DNA of 64,000 nucleotides from Betaproteobacteria bacterium (GTDB lineage: Bacteria; Pseudomonadota; Gammaproteobacteria; Burkholderiales; SG8-39), in contig JADJPT010000017.1 of NCBI GenBank assembly GCA_016713125.1, positions 30,981-94,980 on the forward strand, written 5' to 3'. Position 1 is the first letter of the stretch; every line of letters starts with the position of its first letter. The notes beneath the pieces are model-generated. The model ran no database searches. It was given only the letters and a program-made list of their open reading frames with translations, and was not told where the DNA came from. The position numbers were made by a program, and so were the translations under genes. This document shows, one piece after another, positions 9,485 to 18,138 of this stretch.

Positions 9485-11555
9485 ATGCAAAGCGAACGCA
9501 CATCTCCGATGTCTGGCACTGCCGTCAAGCTCTGGGCGCAAACGAAGGTCCTGTCAGGCGCGCTGCTGGCGTGCCTGCTGGGGGCGGGCCTGGGCCTGAG
9601 CCCGACCCCAGCCCAAGCCCAGGCCCCCACCGAGATCATCCACGACAACGGGTCGGCGGCGTACACGAGCGTGGGCCCGTGGGTGAACAGCACCGCGGTG
9701 CCGGGGTACTACGGCACGAATTACGCGACCGCCCCAGGCGGAGGGGACCCGGCCGGCACCCTCGTTGTAGACAACACCTCTGCGGGGTTCAGCACGACCG
9801 GGGTGTGGCCGGTGAGCACGGCGGTGGGCGGGTACGTGGGGAGCAACTACGCCACGCACGCGGGCAACGGTGAGCCGCCCAGCGCGATCGTTTCAGACAA
9901 CCCCTCAGGCGTGCCCACCGGGGTGTGGACCCCCAGCACGGCGGTGGGCGGGTACGTCGGGAGCAACTACCAGGTGGCGCCGGCGGGGACGGGGGCCAAC
10001 AGCTTTGCCTGGAGCGTGGGGGTGGGGCAGGCGGGCAGCTACGCGGTGTACGCGAGGTGGACGGCGCACCCGAACCGGGCGACGAACGCGAGGTACACGG
10101 TGAGCCACGCCGGGGGCAGCGAGACGGTGACGGTGAACCAGCAGGCCAACAGCGCGAGCTGGCAGTTGCTGGGGACGTACACGCTGGGGGCGGCGGGGGA
10201 GCATCGGGGTGGTGCTCAGCGATGAGGCCAACGGGTACGTGATCGCGGATGCGGTGAAGGTGCAGCCGGTGAACGCGGCGCCGAACACGGCGAGCTGGAC
10301 GGTGAGCCTGGCGCAGGCGAAGACGTACCGGGTCTACGCGAGGTGGACGCAGCACCCGAACCGGGCGACGGATGCCAAGTACACGGTGAGCCACGCCGGG
10401 GGCAGCCAGACGGTGGTGGTGAACCAGGAGGTGGGCGGGGGGCAGTGGAACCTGCTGGGGACGTACGCGTTCGGGGCGGGGGGCGGCGACGGTGACGCTC
10501 ACCGATGAGGCTGACGGGTATGTGATCGCCGATGCGGTGAGGTGGGTGCCGGAGGCCGCACAACCCAACCGAGCGGTGTGGACGCCCAACGTGGAGCAGG
10601 CGGGGAGCTACGAGGTGTATGCGCGGTGGACGGCGAACGCGAACCGGGCGACGAACGCGACGTACACGGTGACGCATGGGCAGGGGAGCACGGCGACGCA
10701 GGTGAACCAGCAGCAGGGGGGAGGGGTGTGGAACCTGCTGGGGACGTACACGCTGGCGCCGGGGACGGCGCACAGGGTGACGCTGACCGACGAGGCGAAC
10801 GGGTACGTGGTGGCCGATGCGATCCGGTTGGTGGCGGTGAACCTGACGCCTGCCAAGCAGGTGTACTACATCCACCCGGACCACCTGAACACGCCCAGGC
10901 TGATCGCGGACCAGAGCCAGACGACGGTGTGGAGGTGGGATCAGCAGGAGCCGTTCGGGCGAACCTGCCCGAGGAGGACCCGGACAACGACACGAAGGCG
11001 TTCGCGTTCAACCTCCGATTCCCGGGGCAGTACTTCGACAAGGAAGCAAGCCTGCACTACAACTACTTCAGGGACTATGATCCATCCATGGGGAGATACG
11101 CGCAGAGTGATCCGATTGGGTTGGCGGGGGGATTGAATACCTACGGCTATGTCGGAGGAAATCCGGTGAGCTTTACGGACCCGCTTGGTCTGTGGCGAAA
11201 TCCATCCGATATTTATGACGACGCTATGCGGGACGCCAGGAGATCAGGTCTTCCCGGGCCACACAACGGATTGCAGGATGCCTACCGCCACTGTCTTGCG
11301 AGTTGTGAGATGGCCAGAGAGAACACTGCTCCCGTCGCGCAGTGCCTAGGTTGGGCGAATGAGAAGAAGGGTGACTGGACGCATAACCAGCAAGCTGGAG
11401 AGCGCCAAATGGACGATTTCAACAATGCGGTTGGCGTCAATTTTGGACGCAGTGCGCAAAGTACACAGGCTTGCAGAGCGGCGTGCATGGGAGCGGCGAC
11501 GTCTGGGGGGCTCCGAACTTACCAATCTGGTACGACGCCCGGGTACTGGTACTGA
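9485..11555 (+). CDS. Secreted golvesin-repeat/RHS-core protein, variable tip F (frame interrupted)
   Basis: Full-length cassette with the same layout as B and C. Signal peptide (GALLACLLGAGLGL), short GVW motifs, three golvesin repeats, RHS core with SMGRYAQSDPIGL. Three indels in G runs (near 10195, 10485 and 10957) break the frame. The tip of about 130 residues reads DAYRHCLASCEMA, NEKKGDW, then MDDFNNAVGVNFG. This resembles the DxxRH..E..MDxxNNxVG pattern of DUF6973-type C-terminal domains. That assignment is from memory of the motif and is tentative. A lipoprotein immunity gene follows after one base. Confidence 0.7.
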
Positions 11556-11556
11556 A

Positions 11557-12093
11557 ATGCGCAGCCTATACATCGCTAGTTGGGTTTTTGTCGCGGTAAT
11601 CGTGAGCGTTGGTTGTCGGGGTGAACCCGATCCGCAGGGAACCTCGTCGTCTGTTGTTCGGACACATCTAATTGATGGGTTTGTGAGCCGACAAGGTGCG
11701 GCCGAAGTCGAGGCTAAGCTCCGGCAGGGCAACGCCAAGGTTGTCGTGGTAGAGGATGGTAAGAGCAACGAGCAGCGATCAAGCTTCCGCTCCCCGCTAT
11801 CGGTTCGAGTGCTGAACGTTGCTGGGTTCACTTACTTGGGCTTCGAGGGCGATCTTCGACTTGAATTCGTTGATGGTGAATTAGCGGCAACGTGGTTCTT
11901 TCCCGCTGACGTGGCGCGCTTCGAAGTTGGAATTGCAAGGCAATGGCCTGTGGCTACATCTGGACAGCCGATGCGTTTAGATGTTGCGACCGAGCTTCGT
12001 GCGGGTGTGGACTATCGTGGCAAGAAGTACTGGGCGTGGGAAGACGTCAATCTTCGACAGAAGGTTGAACGCTGGATCAAGCAGAACACTTGA
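11557..12093 (+). CDS. Putative lipoprotein immunity protein for tip F
   Basis: 178 residues starting one base after the toxin stop. The N-terminus MRSLYIASWVFVAVIVSVGC is a signal peptide with a possible lipobox (SVGC; the -3 Ser is weak). The mature protein is mixed alpha/beta, with LRLEFVDGELAATWFFP and a C-terminal DVNLRQKVERWI. The family is unknown. A periplasm-facing lipoprotein suits a tip that attacks the cell envelope. It ends about 90 bases before the convergent secretion operon. Confidence 0.55.
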   Translation: MRSLYIASWVFVAVIVSVGCRGEPDPQGTSSSVVRTHLIDGFVSRQGAAEVEAKLRQGNAKVVVVEDGKSNEQRSSFRSPLSVRVLNVAGFTYLGFEGDLRLEFVDGELAATWFFPADVARFEVGIARQWPVATSGQPMRLDVATELRAGVDYRGKKYWAWEDVNLRQKVERWIKQNT

Positions 12094-12183
12094 CAGTATT
12101 TCGAAAAATCAGCACTGGATAAAGTTCAATACGTGACAACGGTTTAGACGCGTCGTTGATGATTTAGAGGGGGTTTCTATTCT

Positions 12184-12654
12184 CTACTTTGGCGGCAAGT
12201 AGCTGAACCGCCAGTCAGAATACTGCTTCAACCCCTGAAATTCGCGGTACTGCACTGGGAACTTACCGGTCTTCAGCGGCTGTGCGCGCGACAGGCTGTA
12301 TACGCCTGCGATCCCTCCTCCAGGAGCAGGCAACAAGCCCCACTCAGCTTTACCCGTCATCGGATCAACGTAGATCTTTCTCAGGTAGCGTTGCATGCTG
12401 AGATGGCGCTTGTCTTCAAGCAGGTCTTGAAGTGATTGGGGGTAACGCTTCACCGATCCAGGCGATCGCTGGTAGTAGAGGCCAATGGCTTCCCGGAACT
12501 GTTCGCCAACCCAAAGCAGTTCCGCTTCCTTCTCCCGCTGACGTGCGTGGGACCACATTTCGCCGACGCCGGCCAGTACGAGGCCTGCCGCAGCTACGGC
12601 AAACAGGATCGCGATGTAAGTAAAGCCGCCTTGAGGGCGGTTACCAGATCGCAT
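12184..12654 (-). CDS. Type II/IV pseudopilin-like protein
   Basis: 156 residues. A prepilin-like N-terminus, GGFTYIAILFAVAAAGLVLAG, follows a short basic leader; the expected Glu at +5 is replaced (FTYIA rather than FTLIE), so processing may be atypical. A coiled-coil REKEAELLWVGEQFREAI follows, then a pseudopilin head (KIYVDPMTGKAEWGLL). It is the last gene of the operon and overlaps the preceding pseudopilin. Related minor pseudopilins in MSHA-like and type II-like clusters have this 'DPMTGKxEWG' head. Confidence 0.75.
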   Translation of the reverse strand: MRSGNRPQGGFTYIAILFAVAAAGLVLAGVGEMWSHARQREKEAELLWVGEQFREAIGLYYQRSPGSVKRYPQSLQDLLEDKRHLSMQRYLRKIYVDPMTGKAEWGLLPAPGGGIAGVYSLSRAQPLKTGKFPVQYREFQGLKQYSDWRFSYLPPK

Positions 12655-13015
12655 AGGGCTTTCCGTCGCGCCCCTTTCCGGGGGCGCCGCTCCTCACGTC
12701 GTAGATCGATCCGAGTTGCGGATCAGATGGCGGAATGAGCACCCATGTTGTGACGCTCTGAGTCAGGGGATCAACTGGAATGCTGCGCAGGTACTTGCGT
12801 GCTGCCAGGTCCTCAAGGGCAGCAGGGTAGCGGCCGGTGTCGGAAAAGTGCTTGTCCAGGGCATCGCGAATCAGGGCCAGGTTCTGCTTGAGGGCGGCCT
12901 CTTCTGCGCGGGTGACGCCACCAAGATACTGAGGGACGACGATGGAAAGCAGGAGCGCAACGATTGCCAGCGCCACCAGCAATTCTATGAGTGTAAAGCC
13001 GCGCGGAAATCGCAT
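12641..13015 (-). CDS. Type II secretion pseudopilin
   Basis: 124 residues from the ATG before MRFPRGFTLIELL. A classical prepilin peptidase site G|FTLIELLVALAIVALLL with Glu at +5 precedes a GspG-like head (RDALDKHFSDTGRYP, SIPVDPLTQSVTTWV, IYDVRSG). It would be cleaved and methylated by a prepilin peptidase, which is not in this window. It lies between two other pseudopilin genes with 4-14 base contacts, so these are co-transcribed. Confidence 0.85.
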   Translation of the reverse strand: MRFPRGFTLIELLVALAIVALLLSIVVPQYLGGVTRAEEAALKQNLALIRDALDKHFSDTGRYPAALEDLAARKYLRSIPVDPLTQSVTTWVLIPPSDPQLGSIYDVRSGAPGKGRDGKPYAIW

Positions 13016-13019
13016 CGTC

Positions 13020-13485
13020 TTACCAGTCCCGATACGCGGTACCGTTGAGCGCCTTACCGGGGTGACGGGAGTAGACATCGAATACATCCTTGCCCGGCTT
13101 GGGGTCGCCTGGAGGGCTGTCGTAGCTACGTAGCCCCCAACTGTTCTCGGCTGACATGGACTCCGGAGCAAAGGGGATCTCGGGGCAGGCGTCTAAGAAA
13201 GTACATCTGCGCACCCATCGCGCTCTTGGCATCGGGCACCCCGTCAACGATTAACGTCAATTTTGGCGGGTAGCCTGATTGGTCTGGTGAACGCCGGATA
13301 CGTCCCTCATCTCCGGCGCGTTTGTAGGCGTCCAGGGCGTCGCGGATCTGGCGCAAGGCGATGCGCAGTTCCTGCTCTTTGCTTCGCTGGGCGGCCAGCT
13401 CCGACAGCGGCATGGCGATCGAGGCCAGCGTTGCAACGATGGCAATCGTGACAAGCAGCTCAATCAGGGTGAAGCCGCGTTGCAT
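13020..13485 (-). CDS. Type II secretion pseudopilin (frameshifted)
   Basis: MQRGFTLIELLVTIAIVATLASIAMPL is a textbook prepilin signal. The head runs to RRLPRDP. One extra base in the C run near 13175 then shifts the frame; the other frame continues with SMSAENSWGLRSYDSPPG, DVFDVYS and a terminal YRDW. Together they give about 154 residues, the normal size for a PulG-type minor pseudopilin. The C-terminal 'WGLRSYDSP...DVYDVYS' is conserved in the family, so I regard the break as a sequencing error. Confidence 0.75.
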
Positions 13486-13503
13486 AAGGTGATCTGGCTT
13501 GGT

Positions 13504-15765
13504 CTATCGTGTGAGTGCGAGACGGACTGGTGGTGGCAACTGTGCGGCAACCACTTTGCTTGTTGAGTCAGTCAGGGACAGTGCTTCCAGGCGTATGCTG
13601 GGTGAGCCTGCTGCTGTGTCTGCGACGCGGAAGACCAGTCTCGCAAGTTCCCCCCCAGCCTTGATCTCCGACTTTGTGGAGAAGTTCAGTGCGAGACGGC
13701 CCAGAGCCTCAGGGGCATTTGCTCGGAAAGCAATTTCTGGAGACGCGCTGATGGCGGCCCCTGGTTCGGCACGTACAAAGCGAAGTTGCGAAGGATCGAA
13801 TGTGAAGTCGAGCAGGCCACTTTTCAGCGCGCCCGCTGTCACAAGAGACACATTCAAGCTGAACTCCTGTCCTGGAGGAACGTTGGGAGGGGCTTGCAGC
13901 ACGGAGAACCCCGAACCGGAGGAGGTTGGTAAGGATTGAGCAGGCAGGATTGCGCTCCCGCCTGTCTGGACGCTAGCGGACGGAGCTGCGCTAGTCGTAA
14001 CGTCGCGATTCTGTAGCAACAAGGGGGCGGCACCAATGGCAGACTCGGTCCCGGCAGGGAACTGCTCGAAGCGCAACTCCGGCCGCGCCAGGTTGCGTAC
14101 GACGCGCGGGGTGATCAGCAGCACAATCTCGGTCTTGTTGCGTGTGTCCTGGTGACTTCCAAACAGACGTCCGATGACGGGCAGGTCGCCCAATCCGGGC
14201 ACCTGGTTGGCGGACTTTCGGTCCTCGTCGCTGATGAGACCCGCCAGGATCTGGGTCTCGCCATCACGCAGTCGCAGGCTCGTGGCTGCATTGCGTGTGC
14301 CCACCTGATAGGTCAGGGTCCCGGATTGGCTCCGGATCTCGCGTACGATGTTGCTGACCTCGAGACCGATCTTGATACCCACATCGTCTTCAAGATAGAT
14401 CAACGGTTCCACATCGAGTTTCAGTCCCACGTCCAGGTAGTTCACGGACTCGGAGATAAATCCTGTCGAGGTGCTGGTGGTGGTGATGACCGGTACCTTG
14501 TCGCCGATGTGTACCTTGGCTTTCTCCTTGTTCTTGACACGGATTCGCGGGTTGGCCAGCAGGTTGGTTCGCCCAAGCTGGTTTCTGAGGTTGAGCGCAA
14601 GGAAGGGGTTGCTGACAGTCATGCGCCAAGCCGGACCCTCGGTTTTGCCACTCAGGCAAGGTCAAGGTTCCTGCAGTCCCTGCGGCGCCAACCACGCTGT
14701 AGCTCACCTGATCCGGAAAGCGTACTCCCAGCTCATACAGGACATTGCTTCCTACCTCCAGAACCTCGACTTCCAGCATGACCTCAGGTTCCGCAAGATC
14801 CTGGGCTGCCACCAGGCGTTCGGCCATGCGCACCGCATCGGGCGTGTCGCGCATCACCACCATGTTCAGCTTCTCGTCGATGTGAAGGTCCTTGGTCTTA
14901 ACCAAGGACTTGATCATGTTGGCTGTGACCTTTGCATCCGCGTTGGCCAGGTAGAACGTGCGAACGACAAGATCCTGGTAGTCGCGCTGCTTGGCCTGCG
15001 TAGCGGGGTAAACCAGTACGGTGTTCTCGTTGAGCACCTTGCGTTCAAGCTGATTGCTCACAAGTATGAATCTGAGGACTTCGTCTACGCTTGTATTTCG
15101 AACAAATATCGTGGTTCTCAGATCCGGCCGAACATCCCGATCAAAGACAAAATTTAAGCCGGTTGACCGCGAGATCAGCTCGAATACCTGGCGTACTCCG
15201 GTATCTCTGAACTCCAAAGTGACTGGCTTCCTAAGGGCCGCAGACAGCTGGTTTGCTTCGGCTGCGGCTCTTAGGCTGCGTTCCTCGATGCGGCGCAGCA
15301 GCAGTTGCGCTTCCCGGTTGTTGGCGTTTTCACTGAGGATCTCCCGAACTTTGGAATGTGCAAGTTGGGTGTTTCCCAACTTCAGTTGATCTTCCGCTTC
15401 ACCGATAAGGGCGCGTTGACGCCTGTCTGTTCGGAGCGCCAATAGGCCACCTTTCCCTCGGGCACTGTCTGGATCCAGTTCCAGGATTCGTCGATACATT
15501 GCTTCTGCACCGTCCCACTGTCCCTGAAGGCGGGCGGTTTCTGCCATCGATAGGTATCGCTGAACCGCCAGATCCCGTTGGCGAAAGTACTGAAGTCGAT
15601 ATTCACGATTCCCGGGGTCAAGCTTGTGGGCTTCGAGATCTTGGCGAGCCCCGCATCGATCTCTCCGCCATCGATCAAAGCTAGTCCCTCGTTCAGGCTG
15701 CGCTGTCCGGCGCAGCCGGAAAGCAGGAACAACGAGAGAATCAAGGAATGGCGCAATTGGATCAC
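13504..15765 (-). CDS. Secretin (GspD/MshL/PilQ-like) with cohesin-like tail (two frameshifts)
   Basis: About 753 residues when frames are joined. The N-terminus is a lipoprotein signal (LFLLSGC). A TPR-like segment follows (EAMYRRILELDPDSARG), then a secretin/TonB short domain (VTLEFRDTGVRQVFELISRSTGLNF), an NolW-type N domain (FYLANADA, LNMVVMRDTP) and the secretin core (VPVITTTSTST, LVGLKLDVEP-like region, VPGLGDLPVIGRLFGS, TEIVLLITPRVV). The last 140 residues form a cohesin-like beta domain (GQEFSLNVSL, LLDFTFDPSQLRFV). It builds the outer-membrane channel. Indels near 15620 and 14655 break the frame. Confidence 0.8.
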
Positions 15766-15775
15766 GTTGTGCTCC

Positions 15776-16339
15776 TCATGGCTTGGAGGGGATGCTTAAG
15801 GTCTGTTGAATGCCCAGCGGAAGATAGGTGAAGGCAAGGGACGACTCATAGATAAGTTCCAATCGATACGCATTGCTGAGTGTATCGCCAGCGCCAGCGC
15901 TCAGCGTGTCCTGGTTGAGCGATAGGAAGACAAGCGTCTTGTCCCCATCGATCATTCGGCCAAGGTACTTGAATGGCAATGGTGGGGCGCTGGGAACCGG
16001 AGGCGCAGGCGGAGAGGAAGGCTTGTTGAAAGCCGGATTGGCAGAGGTGTGCGCAGGAGCCGCCCAGCTCTGGACTCCAAACAGGCTGGACGATGCTCCA
16101 TCCAGCTGCGGGCGCTGCACGTTCGGGATATCCAAGGCGTCCACGCCGGACGTGGGAGTATCGGGGGCCGATGACCTGAGTGGTGCAATGTCCGACGACC
16201 TGGTTCTCTGGACCGGCTCTACGACGTCGGACATGTTGCTCGCAAGTTCGCTTCCGGTTACGACACTTGCGAGCAGAGCGAGTGAAAGCATTCCGAGTGC
16301 CATGCGCGGAGGAACGCTTCGCTTGAGGACAGGGATCAT
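15776..16339 (-). CDS. PilP/GspC-like secretion assembly protein
   Basis: 187 residues. One N-terminal membrane anchor (MALGMLSLALLASVVTG), a Pro/Ser-rich linker, then a small beta domain (LPFKYLGRMIDGDKTLVFLSL, GDTLSNAYRLELI, FTYLPLGIQQTLSI). This matches the 'FKYLGRxxD..TVFL' domain of proteins that sit between the inner-membrane platform and the secretin. It starts four bases inside the end of the PilO-like gene and is 10 bases from the secretin gene. Confidence 0.7.
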   Translation of the reverse strand: MIPVLKRSVPPRMALGMLSLALLASVVTGSELASNMSDVVEPVQRTRSSDIAPLRSSAPDTPTSGVDALDIPNVQRPQLDGASSSLFGVQSWAAPAHTSANPAFNKPSSPPAPPVPSAPPLPFKYLGRMIDGDKTLVFLSLNQDTLSAGAGDTLSNAYRLELIYESSLAFTYLPLGIQQTLSIPSKP

Positions 16340-16860
16340 GGCTTGAGCAAGTACAGGGTAAAGGCAAGCTCGGCCTCCAAGCGGGCATCTGCGGCGCGTT
16401 TGCGTCGCAGCGTCATCTGATCCAGAGAGATCACTGGAATGTCTGCTACTGCCCCTCCTATGAATCGCTGTATCTGGGCGTGCGATCCGGATACAGGGAT
16501 TGATATCTGGTAGCGGTTCAGGCGTCCTCCGGGACTGGTCATGCGGTACTTTGCTGCGCCGAAGTCGATGCCCGAGGCGGTTGCTGCGCCATACAGCTTG
16601 GCCAGCCAGTCTGAAATATCCTCTTCCCGATTGAAATAGCCGTAGAAGGAGTTCAGTTGGGTACGAGGGTCGATGTTCCTAATGCCCTGGCTTCGGTTTG
16701 CACGGGATTGCTCGTGAATTCTTCTTTCCTGGTCGGAAAGTCTGGACTCCAAAGGACGAACAAGAAGAACAAGCATCAGAAGAGAAACGCAAAACAGAGC
16801 AAGCGCTGCTAGGGAGACCACTCCGAGACGATCGCGCAGATGATTGAGCAGCTTACTCAT
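16336..16860 (-). CDS. PilO-like inner membrane protein
   Basis: 174 residues from the ATG of MSKLLNHLRD, which overlaps the end of the PilN-like gene by 4 bases. A single membrane helix (VVSLAALALFCVSLLMLVLLV) is followed by a short coiled coil (LESRLSDQERRIHEQ) and a ferredoxin-like PilO/GspM domain (GIDFGAAKYRMT, YQISIPVSGSHAQIQRFIGG, ISLDQMTLRRK). It acts in the alignment subcomplex with the PilM/L and PilN partners encoded upstream. Confidence 0.75.
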   Translation of the reverse strand: MSKLLNHLRDRLGVVSLAALALFCVSLLMLVLLVRPLESRLSDQERRIHEQSRANRSQGIRNIDPRTQLNSFYGYFNREEDISDWLAKLYGAATASGIDFGAAKYRMTSPGGRLNRYQISIPVSGSHAQIQRFIGGAVADIPVISLDQMTLRRKRAADARLEAELAFTLYLLKP

Positions 16861-17393
16861 CGCGTCTGCTTCCACTTGGCTGAGACGATGAAACTTACGG
16901 GTCTTCCGGCTTCGGATCCCCGCACCTCGTGCTTCAGTAAGTGGACCTCGGAAAGCTCTGGTTGACGGTCTAGATTGGCCAGATAGGTGAGCGCACCAAG
17001 GTAATTCTTTGCCTCACCCGTGAGGAGCAGATTTCCGCTTTCCGGATCGGGTTCTATCGCTATCAGCGTTGCGGATTCTGTTTGCGCAGCCTCAAGCGAC
17101 CTCAGCAAGTGGTCCCATGGCATGGACAGCTTGCGTACGGTGTCGCGCGCAAGCCGAACTTCATTCTCAGTCGCACTGTCCAGTGGTTGAGCGCTTGCGA
17201 CGCGCTGAAGTGATTGAGATGGCGCGTTACCAGGCCCCTTCAGGCGAGCTTCATTCCTTGCAACGGCATTCCTAAGATCTATCCAGGAGTACCCCACATC
17301 CATGAGGAATGCCAGCGACAAGGCCAAAAGCAGCCACGCCGCAGGCGCAGAAGGCTTGCGGGCACGAACAAAATCGAGCTCGAGCTTTCGCAT
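16857..17393 (-). CDS. PilN-like inner membrane protein
   Basis: 178 residues. The short cytoplasmic N-terminus KLELDFVR is the region that binds PilM in the PilN family. The helix AAWLLLALSLAFLMDVGYSW follows, then a periplasmic domain with LRSLEAAQTESATLIAIEPDPESGNLLLTGEAKN. It lies two bases downstream of the PilM/GspL-like gene. Confidence 0.75.
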   Translation of the reverse strand: MRKLELDFVRARKPSAPAAWLLLALSLAFLMDVGYSWIDLRNAVARNEARLKGPGNAPSQSLQRVASAQPLDSATENEVRLARDTVRKLSMPWDHLLRSLEAAQTESATLIAIEPDPESGNLLLTGEAKNYLGALTYLANLDRQPELSEVHLLKHEVRGSEAGRPVSFIVSAKWKQTR

Positions 17394-17395
17394 CC

Positions 17396-18138
17396 TTAAC
17401 CCATAGCCATTGCATAGGTACGTAGATCGATCGGCATGCCTGGCACCAAGGCCAGCTCTGAGTGGCGAAATATCGGCCCGGCCTTGACTGACAGTCCCGC
17501 CAGCCGCGCTTCCTTCTCAATCAACTCTGGAAGATTGTCTTCATCACGGACTGCTCGCGTTCTCACGAGCTTCAATGAGCCCTCAAGAATCAGCGCAATG
17601 GTGTGTCGTCCATGCTCTTCGAGTACGAACCAACTCGTTCCCTCAGAAAACCGGTGACGTTGAGCATTGAGAGCGCTCATAAGGTAGGGTTGTATGGACG
17701 TAACGCCGGAGACTTGGTGCAATGCATCAACAAGATCCCGATCCACCGCACACGCCAAACGCGGATTGCCTTTCCCCGCTTCGGTGGTTTTCACCTCCCA
17801 CTGCAGTGCGAGAGCGCCAGGCGTGGTTTGGAAACAGATGGCGCGCATAGGCATCCCAATCCGCTTCAGCCGTAGAGTGGAGTTCCAAGGCAGAGTTGCA
17901 TAGCGTACAAGTGGCTGGACAAGATGACTGTTAGTTCAGCCTTGCGCGTTCCCAAGATTTCAGATGGGCGTCCAAGGCGTCTACCGCAGATGACCAGGGG
18001 GAACTGGGAGGATCCCGGCGTGAACTCAATGATCGATTTGTCGGATATCGACGGGAACAGCCCTCGGGTATAGCGGAGGCTCACCAAGCGCGAAGGGCAT
18101 AGCCCTATCCGCAGACTATCCCGCCACAAAGGTGACAC
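17396..18138 (-). CDS. PilM/GspL-like cytoplasmic protein (frameshifted)
   Basis: The GTG start overlaps the end of gspE by 23 bases. The first part (IGLCPSRLVSLRYTRG, then ELTVILSSHL) breaks near 17900. The second frame resumes with RAICFQTTPGALALQWEV, LACAVDRDLVDALHQVSGV, SIQPYLMSALN and FVLEEHGRHTIALILEG. This is the actin-like PilM/GspL/MshI layout ('VxLSxHxVRYxxLPW... w.... rlacAvd..l'). Combined length is about 245 residues. It should bind the PilN N-terminus and couple the ATPase to the membrane complex. Confidence 0.65.

Noticed and set aside
1..11150. Tandem repeats resembling a CRISPR or minisatellite array
   Set aside because: The repeats are hundreds of bases long, in coding frame, and translate into golvesin and RHS domains. 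There are no short palindromic repeats with unique spacers.
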